Assembly: GCF_000317895.1 (NCBI RefSeq)
Contig: NC_019567.1
Location: 3,224,001-3,288,000, forward strand
From: Bdellovibrio bacteriovorus str. Tiberius
Lineage (GTDB): Bacteria > Bdellovibrionota > Bdellovibrionia > Bdellovibrionales > Bdellovibrionaceae
Reading direction: 5' to 3'
Length of the DNA stretch: 64,000 nucleotides
Shown in pieces: positions 7,797-18,500 of the stretch. A program made the position numbers and the translations under genes. The notes beneath the pieces were generated by a model. That model saw only the letters and a program-made list of their open reading frames with translations. It ran no database searches and was not told the origin of the DNA. Every line of letters starts with the position of its first letter. Positions within the stretch are counted from its first letter, which is position 1.

Positions 7797-9410
7797 GTGA
7801 AAAAGAATAGGTTGGCGGCTTTGGCCGGGGCGTCCATATTGGTTCTTTCTTTTCAGAACTGTGCACCGCAAAGTTTGCGTTTTGATATGGACTCTGAAAC
7901 GGCCTATCGAATTGACGGTGAACTTCCCGAAAATGCCAAACTGTCCGAGTTCCAAACGGAAGAATCTGTGGAATACCCATCGACACAGTTGGTTCTGGTG
8001 GTCGATAACTCCCAAACAATGAAGCAATCACAGGAAGAACTGGTGGCTCGTATCGACGGTCTGCTGGCCTCTTTGGCGACGAAAAAGGTGACTGTGCAGC
8101 TTATGTCCACCTCCAGTTATCTTAACCCCTCTGGCACTTTGATTTATGGAAGCCTGAAAACAGGCAGCGAAGTTTATGTGAACGACATTTCAGAGCTGGC
8201 CGCCAATGACACCCAAGCCATTGCTAAAACGATTTATGGTGGAAGTCCACAGTCTATTGTGCTGGACCCCCGTGATTCGGCGTCTGTTCGTCAGTCTCGC
8301 GTGAATAGTATCAAACAATCCGTGCTGAATATGGGAACTGCGGGAAGTGATAATGAATCCGCTCTGTGTTCGATTGTTCAGTTCGCGGCAAACAAATATC
8401 AGAAGCCTGCGACAAATGAAAAGGTGGTCTTCTTCGTTTTGACGGATGAAGACAATTATCAAGGTCGTCATTGTATGAATGATCTGGTTTATAACTATGA
8501 CCGCACGATGTCTGTCGTTTATAAAAGAGTCAGCATTCCATTTACGTTCACGGGGGTGGGCTATCGCGACGGAGTCAGCACGAACGTCGAAACGCGCACT
8601 TTCTATGGTTACAACTATCTGGCAAAAGGACAAAGTGAAGCAGGCTTGGCAGGACAGAACTGTCAGGGCGAGGACTTAAAGCGTGTTCAGGACAGTATGG
8701 CTGCGCTGGTTGGCAAGACAGCCTCTTATAATGGGGTGAATTTCCATTTTAACGAGGTTCAGCTGACCGAATGTAAATACACCGAAGTCGTTTCCACATA
8801 CTATGTAGAGGAAAGCGAAGGTTTGACGGACTATTGTTCTCAGGCCTATCGTGGTCATGCGAATATCATGGCTTATCTTGCTTCCATTTACCCAGGGACT
8901 GCTGGGACTCAGGCCTGTAAAATGACGGGCCCGACAGGAGTGCGCCGTGGAATTGTACGCTCGGGGTATTTGCTGGAGGGCGGAACTGATACAGCCGAGA
9001 ACTTCCTTCGCGATATTTCCAGGACGGCTCTGCAAGGAAACTACTTTATGGCGGTCGTGGGCAATACCCACGGTCAAAGCTGCGCGCTGAAAACGGGGCA
9101 GTCTTATGCGGAAACCTTTGAACGCCTGCAAAGCTCCAGTCCTGGCGTTGTGCAGACCTATTCCCTGTGTCAGGACGATGACGGATATAAAAAAGCCTTT
9201 GATAAAATCGCTTCGTCTGTTTCGTATATCAGCCAGGAGTTTCCCTTGGAGATTCCCGAGGGTATGAAGATCCGTGATGTGCTGTTAAAGAGAAAGAGCA
9301 GTACAGAGCTTGAAAAGGTCAAGGCCGATCAGTACGACGTGGCTGATGGTAAAATCAAATTCAGCCTTAAACTTGCCAAGGGAGACAAGCTGACCGTCGT
9401 CGTCTTCTAA
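7797..9410 (+). CDS. VWA-like lipoprotein with atypical FQNC lipobox
   Basis: A 537-residue surface or periplasmic lipoprotein. It has a basic N-terminus (KKNR), a hydrophobic run and then LSFQNC, an unusual lipobox with Asn before the Cys. After about 60 residues comes VLVVDNSQTMKQSQ, a metal-ion-dependent adhesion site of the von Willebrand A type (DxSxT), and later FFVLTDEDN. VWA folds usually mediate protein or ligand binding. GTG 7797 with a GGGGGA site is preferred over ATG 7761, which would put 12 uncharacteristic residues before the signal peptide. Many Cys residues in the mature part suggest disulfides. The ligand is unknown. Confidence 0.75.
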   Translation: MKKNRLAALAGASILVLSFQNCAPQSLRFDMDSETAYRIDGELPENAKLSEFQTEESVEYPSTQLVLVVDNSQTMKQSQEELVARIDGLLASLATKKVTVQLMSTSSYLNPSGTLIYGSLKTGSEVYVNDISELAANDTQAIAKTIYGGSPQSIVLDPRDSASVRQSRVNSIKQSVLNMGTAGSDNESALCSIVQFAANKYQKPATNEKVVFFVLTDEDNYQGRHCMNDLVYNYDRTMSVVYKRVSIPFTFTGVGYRDGVSTNVETRTFYGYNYLAKGQSEAGLAGQNCQGEDLKRVQDSMAALVGKTASYNGVNFHFNEVQLTECKYTEVVSTYYVEESEGLTDYCSQAYRGHANIMAYLASIYPGTAGTQACKMTGPTGVRRGIVRSGYLLEGGTDTAENFLRDISRTALQGNYFMAVVGNTHGQSCALKTGQSYAETFERLQSSSPGVVQTYSLCQDDDGYKKAFDKIASSVSYISQEFPLEIPEGMKIRDVLLKRKSSTELEKVKADQYDVADGKIKFSLKLAKGDKLTVVVF

Positions 9411-9417
9411 GGCGACC

Positions 9418-10086
9418 CTAGATGACGTTCTTACCTGTGCACTCAAAACTAGAAATTATATCCTTGAAGTCTTTTGGAATTTCAAACTTCCGGCTGCGAA
9501 TGATATCAATTGAAGTTTGGCCGGGCTCGAAAGACGTGTCGAAAACATAGTGCGTGCCTTTACAATGAACATAAGCCTTTATACTTGCTACCACTTGACC
9601 GGTTCCACCCAGACTATCCATTGATGCTAACAACAGAATTGCCGCCGATCTCCCATTGATCGTACCCAAAGATTTATATACGGCACTACCCCTCATAATC
9701 TTTTCCGCTACCGAGTCTTTTTCTGAATACTCATTTGTCAAACGAACGGCCAACCAATTTTTGTTTTCAGTGCCTTTTTTGTCCCCACCACAAGAACGTG
9801 TTCTTTCGAAAACCAATCCCAAAGAATCTGATATTTCATCACCGCCACCATTTGGCAGCAGCGAGAAACATTTTTTAGGATATATGGCCGAAAAGAACGG
9901 ATTCTGAAACTTAGTATAGTCCTTGGAAAATTGCCTAGAACCCACCCAACGGAATTTCTCTTTCTCCAATAGAAAGCCAACTTCATTCCTAAGAACCTCA
10001 GCCGCAGTAAGACTCTGTTTCCCCAACCCCGTAGACGAAATGAGAAGTATAATCAAACAGAAATAAACCTTCACCAACCCACTCAC
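9418..10086 (-). CDS. Secreted hypothetical protein, second gene of an AT-rich pair
   Basis: A 222-residue protein with a clear N-terminal signal peptide (about residues 1-22, VYFCLIILLISSTGLG). No domain is recognised. Several Cys residues (PKKCFSL, RSCGGD, VHCKGT, FECTGK) suggest two disulfides in a periplasmic protein. Its ATG overlaps the stop of the 841-residue upstream gene by 4 bases (ATGA), so the pair is coupled. Base composition is visibly AT-richer than the flanking genes, shared with its partner, suggesting both were acquired together. Confidence 0.7.
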   Translation of the reverse strand: MSGLVKVYFCLIILLISSTGLGKQSLTAAEVLRNEVGFLLEKEKFRWVGSRQFSKDYTKFQNPFFSAIYPKKCFSLLPNGGGDEISDSLGLVFERTRSCGGDKKGTENKNWLAVRLTNEYSEKDSVAEKIMRGSAVYKSLGTINGRSAAILLLASMDSLGGTGQVVASIKAYVHCKGTHYVFDTSFEPGQTSIDIIRSRKFEIPKDFKDIISSFECTGKNVI

Positions 10087-12608
10087 TTTCTTCTAATTAA
10101 GACATCTCTCTCTGCAATTTTTCCATCAATACCGACAGAAATAGTGGCTTTTCCACTATAAAAGTTCTTCCCAGTGAAATAGAAATCAAAATCACCATCA
10201 CTCGTATTATAGTGAATTGCTAGACCATTTTTCAAAGAAACATATGAGTACCTATATCCATTTCGAACTCTGTACTTCACGAAAGAAGACCTTTTAAAGC
10301 TATACTTTAGACGATCGATTTGAATCGAAATTCGATCCATCACATTTTCAATAGGCCTGTTTGAAGAGCCTGTCATTTTACCTTTTATTACAAGCGCTTT
10401 TTTGAAGTATAGACTGTACAAATCCGCTCTAGAAATATCCAATTTGTATTTCTCTGGTTGCGGTTCAGGCAACTCTGGGTCCAAGTATGGGTCTGCACTT
10501 TGAGAAAAATCTATCCTTTCTCTCTGCCCTTTTTCTAGGGAGCCGTTAGCACTATTGACCGCGTTAATTTCTCCATTTTCATCAAATCCTAGACGCACTA
10601 CCGAGTATTCAGTATCGTCTGAGCCAGAGATTTCGACTCGATACACACCGTTCTCTGCAGCCTGAGACAGAAAAGTCATCGAAGCAGATCCACTCGAAAC
10701 ATCTTCAGCATCTCCAATCTCTTCAGGCTCTAGGAAGTAGCTCCCGGGAATAGCATTGGATTGACTTCCGTCGGTAGTATATACAGCTTTGTGCCCGCCA
10801 GGAGAAGTAATCGTCACGTCAAGATCACCGATAAAACGAATCTCTATACTTCCTTTACCTGCATTCCTAGCAACATCCGCTAGCGAAGTCTTATAAATCC
10901 TCGCACCTCGCACCTGGCTTATTCCATAAAACGTTCCATCATCGCTTCGAACGGCGGGATCAGCCACACTATATCCATACTTACCCGTCTCATCTACCGC
11001 CATTTTTGATGCGACCACGAAATGGGCTTTGGTAGCTAGATGTGGCTCCCGAATAGAAGGCACCTTCAAAACAAAAGGATTTCCCTCACAAAGCTCTCTA
11101 TCCAAGTCATCGCTCAATCCCTCTGGAATAAAATTTAAAGCCCTTGAAAAATCAAAAGATTTGAGTGAATTTACCGAACACTCATTAGCCTCTCCACCAT
11201 TCAGCTCACACGTTTTTTTTGCAGATCGCCTGCCGTAGTTTACCGCACCGTGAATAATTACCCCACCGCTTGCGTCATACGCTCCAAACCCCTGAAACTC
11301 CGAAACAGTTCCAGACCAAAACGTCGGGGATTTAAAGCCTTTATTGACACTACCCGGATCTAAGTCCTCACCCAGAACAGTTTTCTCGATCCCATAGTAC
11401 TGATAGAGCATCGCCAACGAAGTCGTCATACAACCAAGCGCACTCATTCTCTTTGGTTGATTGGCATATTGATCACCACCCCATTTTGGGTCTTTCTGGA
11501 CAAAACGCCGAGGTAGCTCTTTAGCTTTACACAAGACGTGCAATTCCCCCAGGGACTGGTTGTTCGACAGATTGACCTCCGGCACCAACCCATCCCCATT
11601 AATGGTAGCTTTTAAGACTCGCAAGCCCCTCTGTGAAAACTGATACTTGATTCGGAATGGAATTTCAACATTAGCCCCGTTTGCAAATCGAGACGCAGGG
11701 ACACTTTCATACTTAGTACCGACTCCATAATCCAATGCGACAGTAACAGATCTTGAATCATTAGCTGAAATGCCGGAGGCCGACGCCGTAACTTTGACCT
11801 CAACTTCATCAGCCAAATTGATCCCGGGTTTCGCATCTGCCTCCATTGAAGCCAATGGAATTTGCGGCATACCAACAGCAAAGTCAACATCACTCGGGAC
11901 AACCGACTTCTCAAAGAGAGTTAAGCTCTCTGCAAGAATAAAGTTATGTCTCTTCTTGTCATGGGTGTTATTGCCATAGAAATGTATTGTTCGGTAGGGC
12001 TTCTCACAGTCGACCACTAAAGTTTCTAACTTTTCCGAATCCGCTACTGGCGCAATATACTCAAAATATTGCTCTCGCTCTTTTTGCAATGGGGTTGGCG
12101 GCAGCAGTTGTCCGATACTGACGGTACAGTTGGGATTTTCAATTGTGCCTTCCACATAGACTGTAAATGCATTTGCTGGAATGTAAGCTGGAGGAGGGTT
12201 GAGCACCTCGTATAAGCTCGCTTTAGGAACCATCAAGCGGAAGGTCGCGCGAAGCCTCTGCACCCCTCCAACATCAATGAGAACCTCCGTTGCGCCAGTC
12301 CGGTTCTCCACCCCTTCACAGTTGGTATAGACGTAGGGATCCGTATAGGTCGTTGAAATACACTTTTTAATAGTTGTCTTAATTGAGAGATCACTTCCAA
12401 CATATCTATGAATCTGCTGGAAATTATAAGCCGGGTTATCTGTATTTGCAGCCTGGTAAGGATTGTTAAAAAGTACTGGGTCGCTATAATTATAGAATAA
12501 CGATCCAGCACCAACAGACGGGTTATCAATTACGTAAACATGATCACTCGCATTCGCTACGAACCCCAAGCTGGCAATCACTAAAGACAGAACCTTCAAT
12601 AGCTTCAT
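10083..12608 (-). CDS. Secreted protein with CARDB-like and C39-like cysteine peptidase domains
   Basis: An 841-residue exported protein with a signal peptide at residues 1-20. Residues of about 255-350 (DEVEVKVTASASG ... LSNNQSLGEL) look like a CARDB/Ig-type adhesion domain. Residues of about 360-570 resemble a peptidase C39-like fold: DPKWGGDQYANQ then ALGCMTTSLAMLYQYYG (candidate catalytic Cys), AHFVVASK (His) and YSVADPA (Asp). The last 250 residues hold further beta-rich repeats. It may bind a surface and cleave a peptide bond, or be an inactive binding relative. The region is AT-rich compared with neighbours, a sign of transfer. The downstream 222-residue gene overlaps by 4 bases. Confidence 0.72.
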   Translation of the reverse strand: MKLLKVLSLVIASLGFVANASDHVYVIDNPSVGAGSLFYNYSDPVLFNNPYQAANTDNPAYNFQQIHRYVGSDLSIKTTIKKCISTTYTDPYVYTNCEGVENRTGATEVLIDVGGVQRLRATFRLMVPKASLYEVLNPPPAYIPANAFTVYVEGTIENPNCTVSIGQLLPPTPLQKEREQYFEYIAPVADSEKLETLVVDCEKPYRTIHFYGNNTHDKKRHNFILAESLTLFEKSVVPSDVDFAVGMPQIPLASMEADAKPGINLADEVEVKVTASASGISANDSRSVTVALDYGVGTKYESVPASRFANGANVEIPFRIKYQFSQRGLRVLKATINGDGLVPEVNLSNNQSLGELHVLCKAKELPRRFVQKDPKWGGDQYANQPKRMSALGCMTTSLAMLYQYYGIEKTVLGEDLDPGSVNKGFKSPTFWSGTVSEFQGFGAYDASGGVIIHGAVNYGRRSAKKTCELNGGEANECSVNSLKSFDFSRALNFIPEGLSDDLDRELCEGNPFVLKVPSIREPHLATKAHFVVASKMAVDETGKYGYSVADPAVRSDDGTFYGISQVRGARIYKTSLADVARNAGKGSIEIRFIGDLDVTITSPGGHKAVYTTDGSQSNAIPGSYFLEPEEIGDAEDVSSGSASMTFLSQAAENGVYRVEISGSDDTEYSVVRLGFDENGEINAVNSANGSLEKGQRERIDFSQSADPYLDPELPEPQPEKYKLDISRADLYSLYFKKALVIKGKMTGSSNRPIENVMDRISIQIDRLKYSFKRSSFVKYRVRNGYRYSYVSLKNGLAIHYNTSDGDFDFYFTGKNFYSGKATISVGIDGKIAERDVLIRRK

Positions 12609-12874
12609 TCACTACTCCATTTGAAAGCTAATCATTCAGTAAACACAAAAATTTGTTTAAACAATTTCCTGTTATTTCCCGCTTTCTAGATGGACGTCCT
12701 GTGGCCAAACTAAACCCAAAGGACTTCCCAACACTTAAATTGCCAATTCATTCCTTTAGATAGCCGGAATTGGCCCGGTGACCAAACCTTGGACAGTGAC
12801 CTTGGGTCTTATTGCAGCTCAGGTCTGATTTTAGTGGCACCCGATTCGCAGTTGTAATGGTTCTGAGGTGGCCT
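12609..12874. promoter_or_regulatory. Divergent promoter region with a 12-bp palindrome
   Basis: About 265 bases between the C39-like gene (minus) and the barrel gene (plus). A perfect palindrome TTGTTTAAACAA lies at 12653-12664, about 50 bases before the minus-strand start, and could be an operator. No promoter boxes can be assigned with confidence, and I see no small gene. Confidence 0.35.
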
Positions 12875-13726
12875 ATGTCTTTTACTATTCGTCCTATTGT
12901 TGGATTCCTGATCAGTGCTCTGATGGCAGCGCCCGCGTTTGCCAACAATGCGTCTGTGACATCGGCAACATCCGTGATGCAGGCCCCGAAAAAGGACGGC
13001 CGCCGCTGGAGTGGCTTTATCAATTCCAGCTATTCCACCAATATGATCGACTATGAAGACGGCTCCCGTGGGGAATCCATGGACTATATGGCCCGCTTCA
13101 ACCTTAAACTGAACAACACCTTCACCGCTCGCGTTCAGGGTGGTTATGCGCAAGACCTGAAAGACTCCCAAAACGATTCTTTCAGCAACACCACTTTCAG
13201 TGTGAACCGCACCCCGTTTGAGGTGGGTAAGCGTCTTTCCATGAACTATCGCGTGGGTATGGTGGCGCCGACTTCCAAAGACGCTCAGAAAAGACAGAAC
13301 ATGATTACGGCCCTGACGGCGGGAACGACTTTCATTGTCAATCCGGACTATCTCATTTCGGGACTGGATATCACGGCGACCCTGGGATTCAACCGCAACT
13401 TCCACCAGTATGAAACCGCCCTTGATGGTGCTGTGAACACAGAATATTCCTCAAACCAGGGTTTGTCCTTTGCTTATTCATTTGCCAACGGCATTTCCCT
13501 GTCCGCGGACTTTATTCATATGAACACCTGGTCTTACCAGCGTGTGATGCGTGATTCCTTCGATTTCTCTCAGGAAATCGGTTATGAAATCAATCCTACG
13601 TTCTCGATTGCAGTGGGTCACACCAACAGCGGATCGACTTTGAAACCAAATGGAACTGATTCCAACATCGACCTTATGGACGAAGACACGTCCATCGTTT
13701 ACGGCTCTGTGACTGTTGTATTCTAA
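12875..13726 (+). CDS. Outer-membrane beta-barrel protein
   Basis: A 283-residue exported protein. The signal peptide ends at AAPAFA (about residues 1-24). The mature sequence has alternating polar/apolar strands (WSGFINSSYSTN, TARVQGGYAQD, LSFAYSFANGISLSADF, FSIAVGHTN) and a C-terminal Phe in VYGSVTVVF, all typical of an outer-membrane barrel, probably of 10-12 strands. ATG 12875 with GAGGTGG upstream is preferred over the in-frame 12812, which lacks a signal peptide. No specific family is recognised. The downstream secreted HAD-like gene follows after 8 bases. Confidence 0.75.
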   Translation: MSFTIRPIVGFLISALMAAPAFANNASVTSATSVMQAPKKDGRRWSGFINSSYSTNMIDYEDGSRGESMDYMARFNLKLNNTFTARVQGGYAQDLKDSQNDSFSNTTFSVNRTPFEVGKRLSMNYRVGMVAPTSKDAQKRQNMITALTAGTTFIVNPDYLISGLDITATLGFNRNFHQYETALDGAVNTEYSSNQGLSFAYSFANGISLSADFIHMNTWSYQRVMRDSFDFSQEIGYEINPTFSIAVGHTNSGSTLKPNGTDSNIDLMDEDTSIVYGSVTVVF

Positions 13727-13734
13727 GGAACTTC

Positions 13735-14526
13735 ATGAAACTGTGGCTGGCAATTCTCATTCTGATTTTGAGTTTCCAGCCGCACGCGCAGGCCACCACC
13801 CCACAATCCGGTTTTGACATCGTCTTTGATATCGACTGGACAACCTTTTACAGCGTCAAAAATCCCGAAGACCACAAAGGTGACCGCCAGATCCGCGTTG
13901 TCGAGGACAAAGCTTATCGCCACACTGATTTTTTGCCGGAAATGATTGAAGCCCTGATGCAAAGACATCCGGATGTGCGCATTTCATTTTTCAGCGGCGG
14001 CACCAAATCCCGCAACGAAACCCTGCTGTCGCAGGTGCATCTGTCCGACGGAAGATCCCTGCTGCAGATTGCCCATCGCGTGTTTTCCAAAGAAAACCTG
14101 CAGGTGATTTCTCAGGATGAGACACTGGCATTCCCTGCCCGCTTTAAAAAGAATTTAAGCCTGGTCATGCCCGAAGCACTGCCAGCCCGCACGATTCTGA
14201 TTGATGATCAGACAGACTTCGCAGTGAAGCCCCATAAAGCGGTCAGCTCTTTGGGGATCTTTGACTACTTTAAAAGCTTTGACCCTTCCATGGCGGGCAA
14301 ACCCTATGCACCGGCCTCTTTGGAAGCTTGGAGCATGGAACGAAATAAGGCCCTGCTGTGGCTGGCGATGCTCGACACCGCTCTTGAAAACGCCCGTGTT
14401 CATGGCGACTTGGCCTCTGAAGCCCAGATCCAATGGAATCAACGCCCTCAGAACCGTTTCACTCTGGAAAAGGGCCGGATTTTGATTGCCCGCCCGAAAG
14501 CCCCTGCCTGCGGGCGCGTGTTCTAG
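13735..14526 (+). CDS. Secreted HAD-superfamily phosphatase-like protein
   Basis: A 263-residue protein with a signal peptide (residues 1-21, ending AQATTP). The HAD motifs are visible: DIVFDIDWT (DxDxT, nucleophile and acid/base), SFFSGGTKSRN (motif II Ser) and ILIDDQTDF (motif IV Asp pair). It is therefore probably a periplasmic phosphatase dependent on Mg2+. The second Asp is followed by WT rather than the more common GT. The start is 8 bases after the barrel gene, so the two are likely co-transcribed. The substrate is unknown. A PFAM HAD or NIF-type hit would confirm. Confidence 0.72.
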   Translation: MKLWLAILILILSFQPHAQATTPQSGFDIVFDIDWTTFYSVKNPEDHKGDRQIRVVEDKAYRHTDFLPEMIEALMQRHPDVRISFFSGGTKSRNETLLSQVHLSDGRSLLQIAHRVFSKENLQVISQDETLAFPARFKKNLSLVMPEALPARTILIDDQTDFAVKPHKAVSSLGIFDYFKSFDPSMAGKPYAPASLEAWSMERNKALLWLAMLDTALENARVHGDLASEAQIQWNQRPQNRFTLEKGRILIARPKAPACGRVF

Positions 14527-14527
14527 A

Positions 14528-15256
14528 TCACTGATCCTTCCACACCAGATTCATCAGCTTAATAAAATACAGATCCTGAATGGCATCGTAGGTCAGCGAA
14601 TATGCCGTTGGGTAATAGCCGCTGATCAGCACTTTTTCCGGTGACGGAATCAGACTGGCAAACCAGTTGGTTGCAAGAATGAATTCCCTGGTCATCATGG
14701 GTTCGGCGAAGTTCATCTTTCCGTCGTAAAAGCCATAGATAAAGGTGCTGGTGAACGGCTGTCCGTTGTATTCGGGCGAACGCAAGTCCACCCAGTGCCA
14801 GCCCATCTGCGGAACCCCTTCCGGCGTCGGTGCATAGAAGGGCGGAATCAGCTCTGGTGCCGGTTGCTTCGTACAAACCGCAGCATCATCCCCCAGGCAC
14901 GTGATCTTCTGACGGTCTGCAGAGCTGATCATGTAAAAGTGAAAGTCAAAATGAGGTCGGCCATAGATTGAATCCGGATCATGCCCATGGGGCATCCAGT
15001 CCAGCATCACGTGATTGTACGGAGGCATGGCCATCTCAGTGGGAAGCTCTACGATGAACACTTCAGGCGTATGCTCTGAAAGACCGTCCATGGCGGCTTT
15101 GGGGAAGGCCACACCAACGGAGATCGGCTTTCCCTGATCTGTTTCAATGAAGGTCCGCACCGAAGCGTTCCCCATCGGCGTGGCAGGCCCCCACACCATC
15201 TCTGCGTTTGCGATTGCTCCATACAGACACACTGACAGCCATAGCAGCAGCTTCAT
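14528..15256 (-). CDS. Secreted DUF5602/TTHB210-like protein
   Basis: A 242-residue exported protein with a signal peptide (residues 1-18, ANA site). The core contains MLDWMPHGHDP followed by PHFDFHFYMIS, a His/Asp-rich pattern I associate with the TTHB210/DUF5602 family, and later MGWHWVD. The clustered His residues suggest metal binding, but the family has no firm function. The gene converges on the HAD gene with only one base between the stop codons and no terminator. A short beta-rich C-terminus follows. Confidence 0.65.
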   Translation of the reverse strand: MKLLLWLSVCLYGAIANAEMVWGPATPMGNASVRTFIETDQGKPISVGVAFPKAAMDGLSEHTPEVFIVELPTEMAMPPYNHVMLDWMPHGHDPDSIYGRPHFDFHFYMISSADRQKITCLGDDAAVCTKQPAPELIPPFYAPTPEGVPQMGWHWVDLRSPEYNGQPFTSTFIYGFYDGKMNFAEPMMTREFILATNWFASLIPSPEKVLISGYYPTAYSLTYDAIQDLYFIKLMNLVWKDQ

Positions 15257-15544
15257 GCTTTCCTCCTTGAAGGGTACCTATAGCCAAACGTTAGAACGGT
15301 TTTGAGACAAGATCCTGTGTAGGGAATCAGCCCACTGCAGTGTCTCAAAATGAGAAGAGCCCTAATTGTCCCCTGATCAAACTCTGGACACCTTTCGGGG
15401 CTGAAATGCAAATAGTTCAAACTGGAGTGGTTTCACCGTGGCACCTTCAATGCATTTATATCCACTTAGGAGAGAGTCATTTCCCGAAGACCTTTATATT
15501 CGATATGGGTCCCGAGAGGTGACATTTTAGGAATGGAGAGAGTT
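15257..15544 (+). promoter_or_regulatory. Promoter region of the giant protease gene with a 10-bp inverted repeat
   Basis: TTTTGAGACA (15300-15309) and its exact reverse complement TGTCTCAAAA (15341-15350) flank a 31-base spacer. CCCCTGAT follows at 15370-15377. This resembles a regulator-binding site, and single copies occur before other lipoprotein genes. The distance to the start (about 195 bases) leaves room for a long leader. A 60-codon GTG-start frame at 15340 overlaps this and is not believed. Confidence 0.5.
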
Positions 15545-18500
15545 ATGTCTAACAAGTCTCAATACGCAAAGGCCTTCACAGCCCTACTGGCTCTGGCAAT
15601 CTTTGCTACTGGTTGTACAAAGAAAAGGGACGCCGCTTTGCCGGAAGAAGCCCAGGAAAATGTCTTTGCAATCAGTGACATCCCGGAACTGCAAACTGAG
15701 AACTCTCAGTACGAAGTTCAGACTGATGACAGTCTCTCTACTCTAAGCCTGGGGGATTCCTCCAAAGCGACGGCGGAAAAAGGTGTGGTTGCGGTTCGCG
15801 ACACCCAGGTTCCAAAGCGTCTTAAATATATGTTTAAAGGTCTGGAGATGTCCGGTCAGGCTGGCCAGAAGTACTCCATCACTTTCTCTGTTGATAAGCA
15901 ATTCGTGACAGCTTACAAAATCGTGACTGACACCGCTGAATTGTCCAACCTTGAAAAGCATCTGGCTCAGGTGAAAGAGGAAGTTGTTCTTCACAAACAG
16001 CTTCAGAAATCCAAAGACAGCAAAAAAGCGAAGTCCATGGTGGCTTCCCTTAAAAAGATCCGTTCGGAAAAGCAGGCTCTTCTCTCCCAGAAGTCTGCAA
16101 CTCTGCTGGTTCCTCTGTTCAAATTCAAAATCAATGGCTACGGTGTTTTGCAAAGAGTTAAAAATCAGTTGAACGAAGAGACCTCCACTCTTCGCATGAA
16201 AACAACTGACTGGACTGATGCAACTCACATTCAGGTGTCCATCAACCCGGCTGACCGTATGCCGGTGGGTATCGACGCTGCTTCCCGCGGCGATCTGGAC
16301 CGCACTTTCGTAATGGATAAAATCAACAACAAGTTGATGACTGCTGGCACTTTGAACACTGACTATCAGATCCCAGTGAACCTGGAAAAAGACACTCGCA
16401 TCCTGACTTTGCTGGATGTCGACGCTTTGCATGTGTTTGAAGTGGGTCAGATCGGTAAAACTGTACTGACAGACTCTCAATTGGCTCAGTTGAAATCCGG
16501 TGCTAAAAACGCCAACGTTCGCCAGTGCTCTGACGAACTGGTTAAAGCTCTTCCGGCTGATGCTCAACAAAACTGTATCCTGGTTCTGCGTTACGATGTT
16601 CCAGTAACATATGTTCGCCCGGAACTGGCAGCAGTTGACTACGAAGGCAATCAGGACGCGACAATCTCTTTCAAAGATGTTCGCGCTCGCGATGCTGTAG
16701 GTCTGGTTCAGATCGCTCAAAACGTAGAAGCTAAAAAAGTAGAGGCGAACACTCAGTTCGACCCGCGCACAACTATCAAAATCGCTGATGTTAAAGGTAA
16801 AGAGTTCTTCTATAAGCGCACGATCGAAGACGTGGCATTCTCTGCTGCTTCCCCGGGTCTGGCTGCGGGTATGGCGGGTTCTTTGACTATCGTTAAGTTC
16901 GACCTTGAAGAATCCCGTGTGGTTGTTCGTAAGGCAGACCTGATCGCTAACTACAAATCCGGTACAAACGCAGTCGATTACGAAGAACTGATGTCTTTGC
17001 CGGTGAAATACCTGAAACTGGAAGAAAAAGATGCAACAGGTGCGAAATACGCGATGGCTCGCCTGGTTGAAACTTCCCGTAAAGACGCCGAATACATGGA
17101 ATTGGACTGGACGAAGAACTCTCTTCCACAGGACAAATCCCCTTACGCTGCTGTTTATGAAGGTTGCTTGACTGGCATCGCTGATGCTCAAGTGATGGAC
17201 ATGAACATGAAACTGGATCAGGGTGTGTTGAGCTTCACTCAGCAGTACTCCACAGGTCTTCGCTGGTCTTGCATCGGTGACTTCCAGGCCTTTGATGATT
17301 ACAACGGCACTCCAGGTTACCAGGCAGCGGTTCGCGTAAAAGAACGTGTATCCTTCAAATTGAACGACGGTTCCACTGACAAAGCATTCGTTGAATCCAT
17401 CCCGTTCTCTGCCCAAAATGCACTGGGTTACGGTGTTTGGACTATCGGTCAGGCTAACCCTGACAAAAACAACCTGCGCGGTCGCGAAGGCACTGAAAAA
17501 GCATTGCCAATGGTTCACGACTTCAGAAACGGCAAGAAACTGGTTTACACAGTGACTGGTCTGCCGACTGACAACGCTGAAATGCGCAAGCTTTATATCG
17601 AATCCACTGAAGAGCTGGTGAAGTCATGGAACCTCGTTTACAAGCAAGCTTTCAAAGGCTCTGCTTTGGAGCGCGACGGTGATTATATCGAAATGCAGAT
17701 CGCTGGTGAAAACGGTGTTGAAGCTCACTTGGGTGATCTTGATAAGAACATCATCCACTTCGAGAACAAGCCTGCGGACCACGGTATCCTGGGTGTTTCC
17801 CAGGTTGGTTTCAACCCGCGCTCTGCGATCGTGGTTGCTGACTCTTTGATCCTTTACGCTGGTAACATGCTTCAAAGCGTGGGTGCGGACTTCCGCAACA
17901 TGCAGATCAAACAAGACTGGGACAAGAAGAAAGAGGGCTTCCGTGAGCAAGCTCGTGCTCAACTTGCAAAACAGCAAGCCGAAGAGGCAGAAGCAGCAAA
18001 AAAAGCTCAGACTCAGCAAGGCACTGCACAGGACAAAACTGTTGCGGCGACTCAGTTCACTCGCAACATGGTGAGCAAACTTAAAGGTGTACAGACTGAT
18101 GCTAAATCCAAGATGAAGGCTTCCAACATCCGCGCTTCCATGAACACATTGAAAGCGACGGTTGCAGAACGCAAATCTTTGGGTGGCAACAACAGCTTCA
18201 AGTTCTCTTCTCCACAGACTCAGGACGCTTGGATGAGCAAAGTCCACAAAGCAATGTCTGAAAAGCCAAGCATCACTCCTCGTGAAATCGAGACGATCAT
18301 GGCTCGTGAGATGCTGGCGGCGAAAGGTTCCAAGCTGTCTGCGAAAGAAAAAGCGACTTTGGCTAAAACTGTTAAAATGGGTGAAATCCACGCCAAAATG
18401 ATGGCGACGATGCAGAACACTCCAGGCTGTATGAAAACATCCGCGGAACTGGCTGATTCCAGCTTCATCGCGATGCCATTCAACCAGGCTTTGAAGATCG

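Noticed and set aside
15340-15522. 60-codon ORF in the promoter of the giant protease
   Set aside because: It overlaps regulatory elements, has no good start and shows no homology-like features.
15743-17518. Long antisense ORF (591 codons) inside the giant protease gene
   Set aside because: It lies fully antisense to a gene with a clear lipobox and zinc motif. The biased codons of the sense strand keep the opposite frame open by chance.
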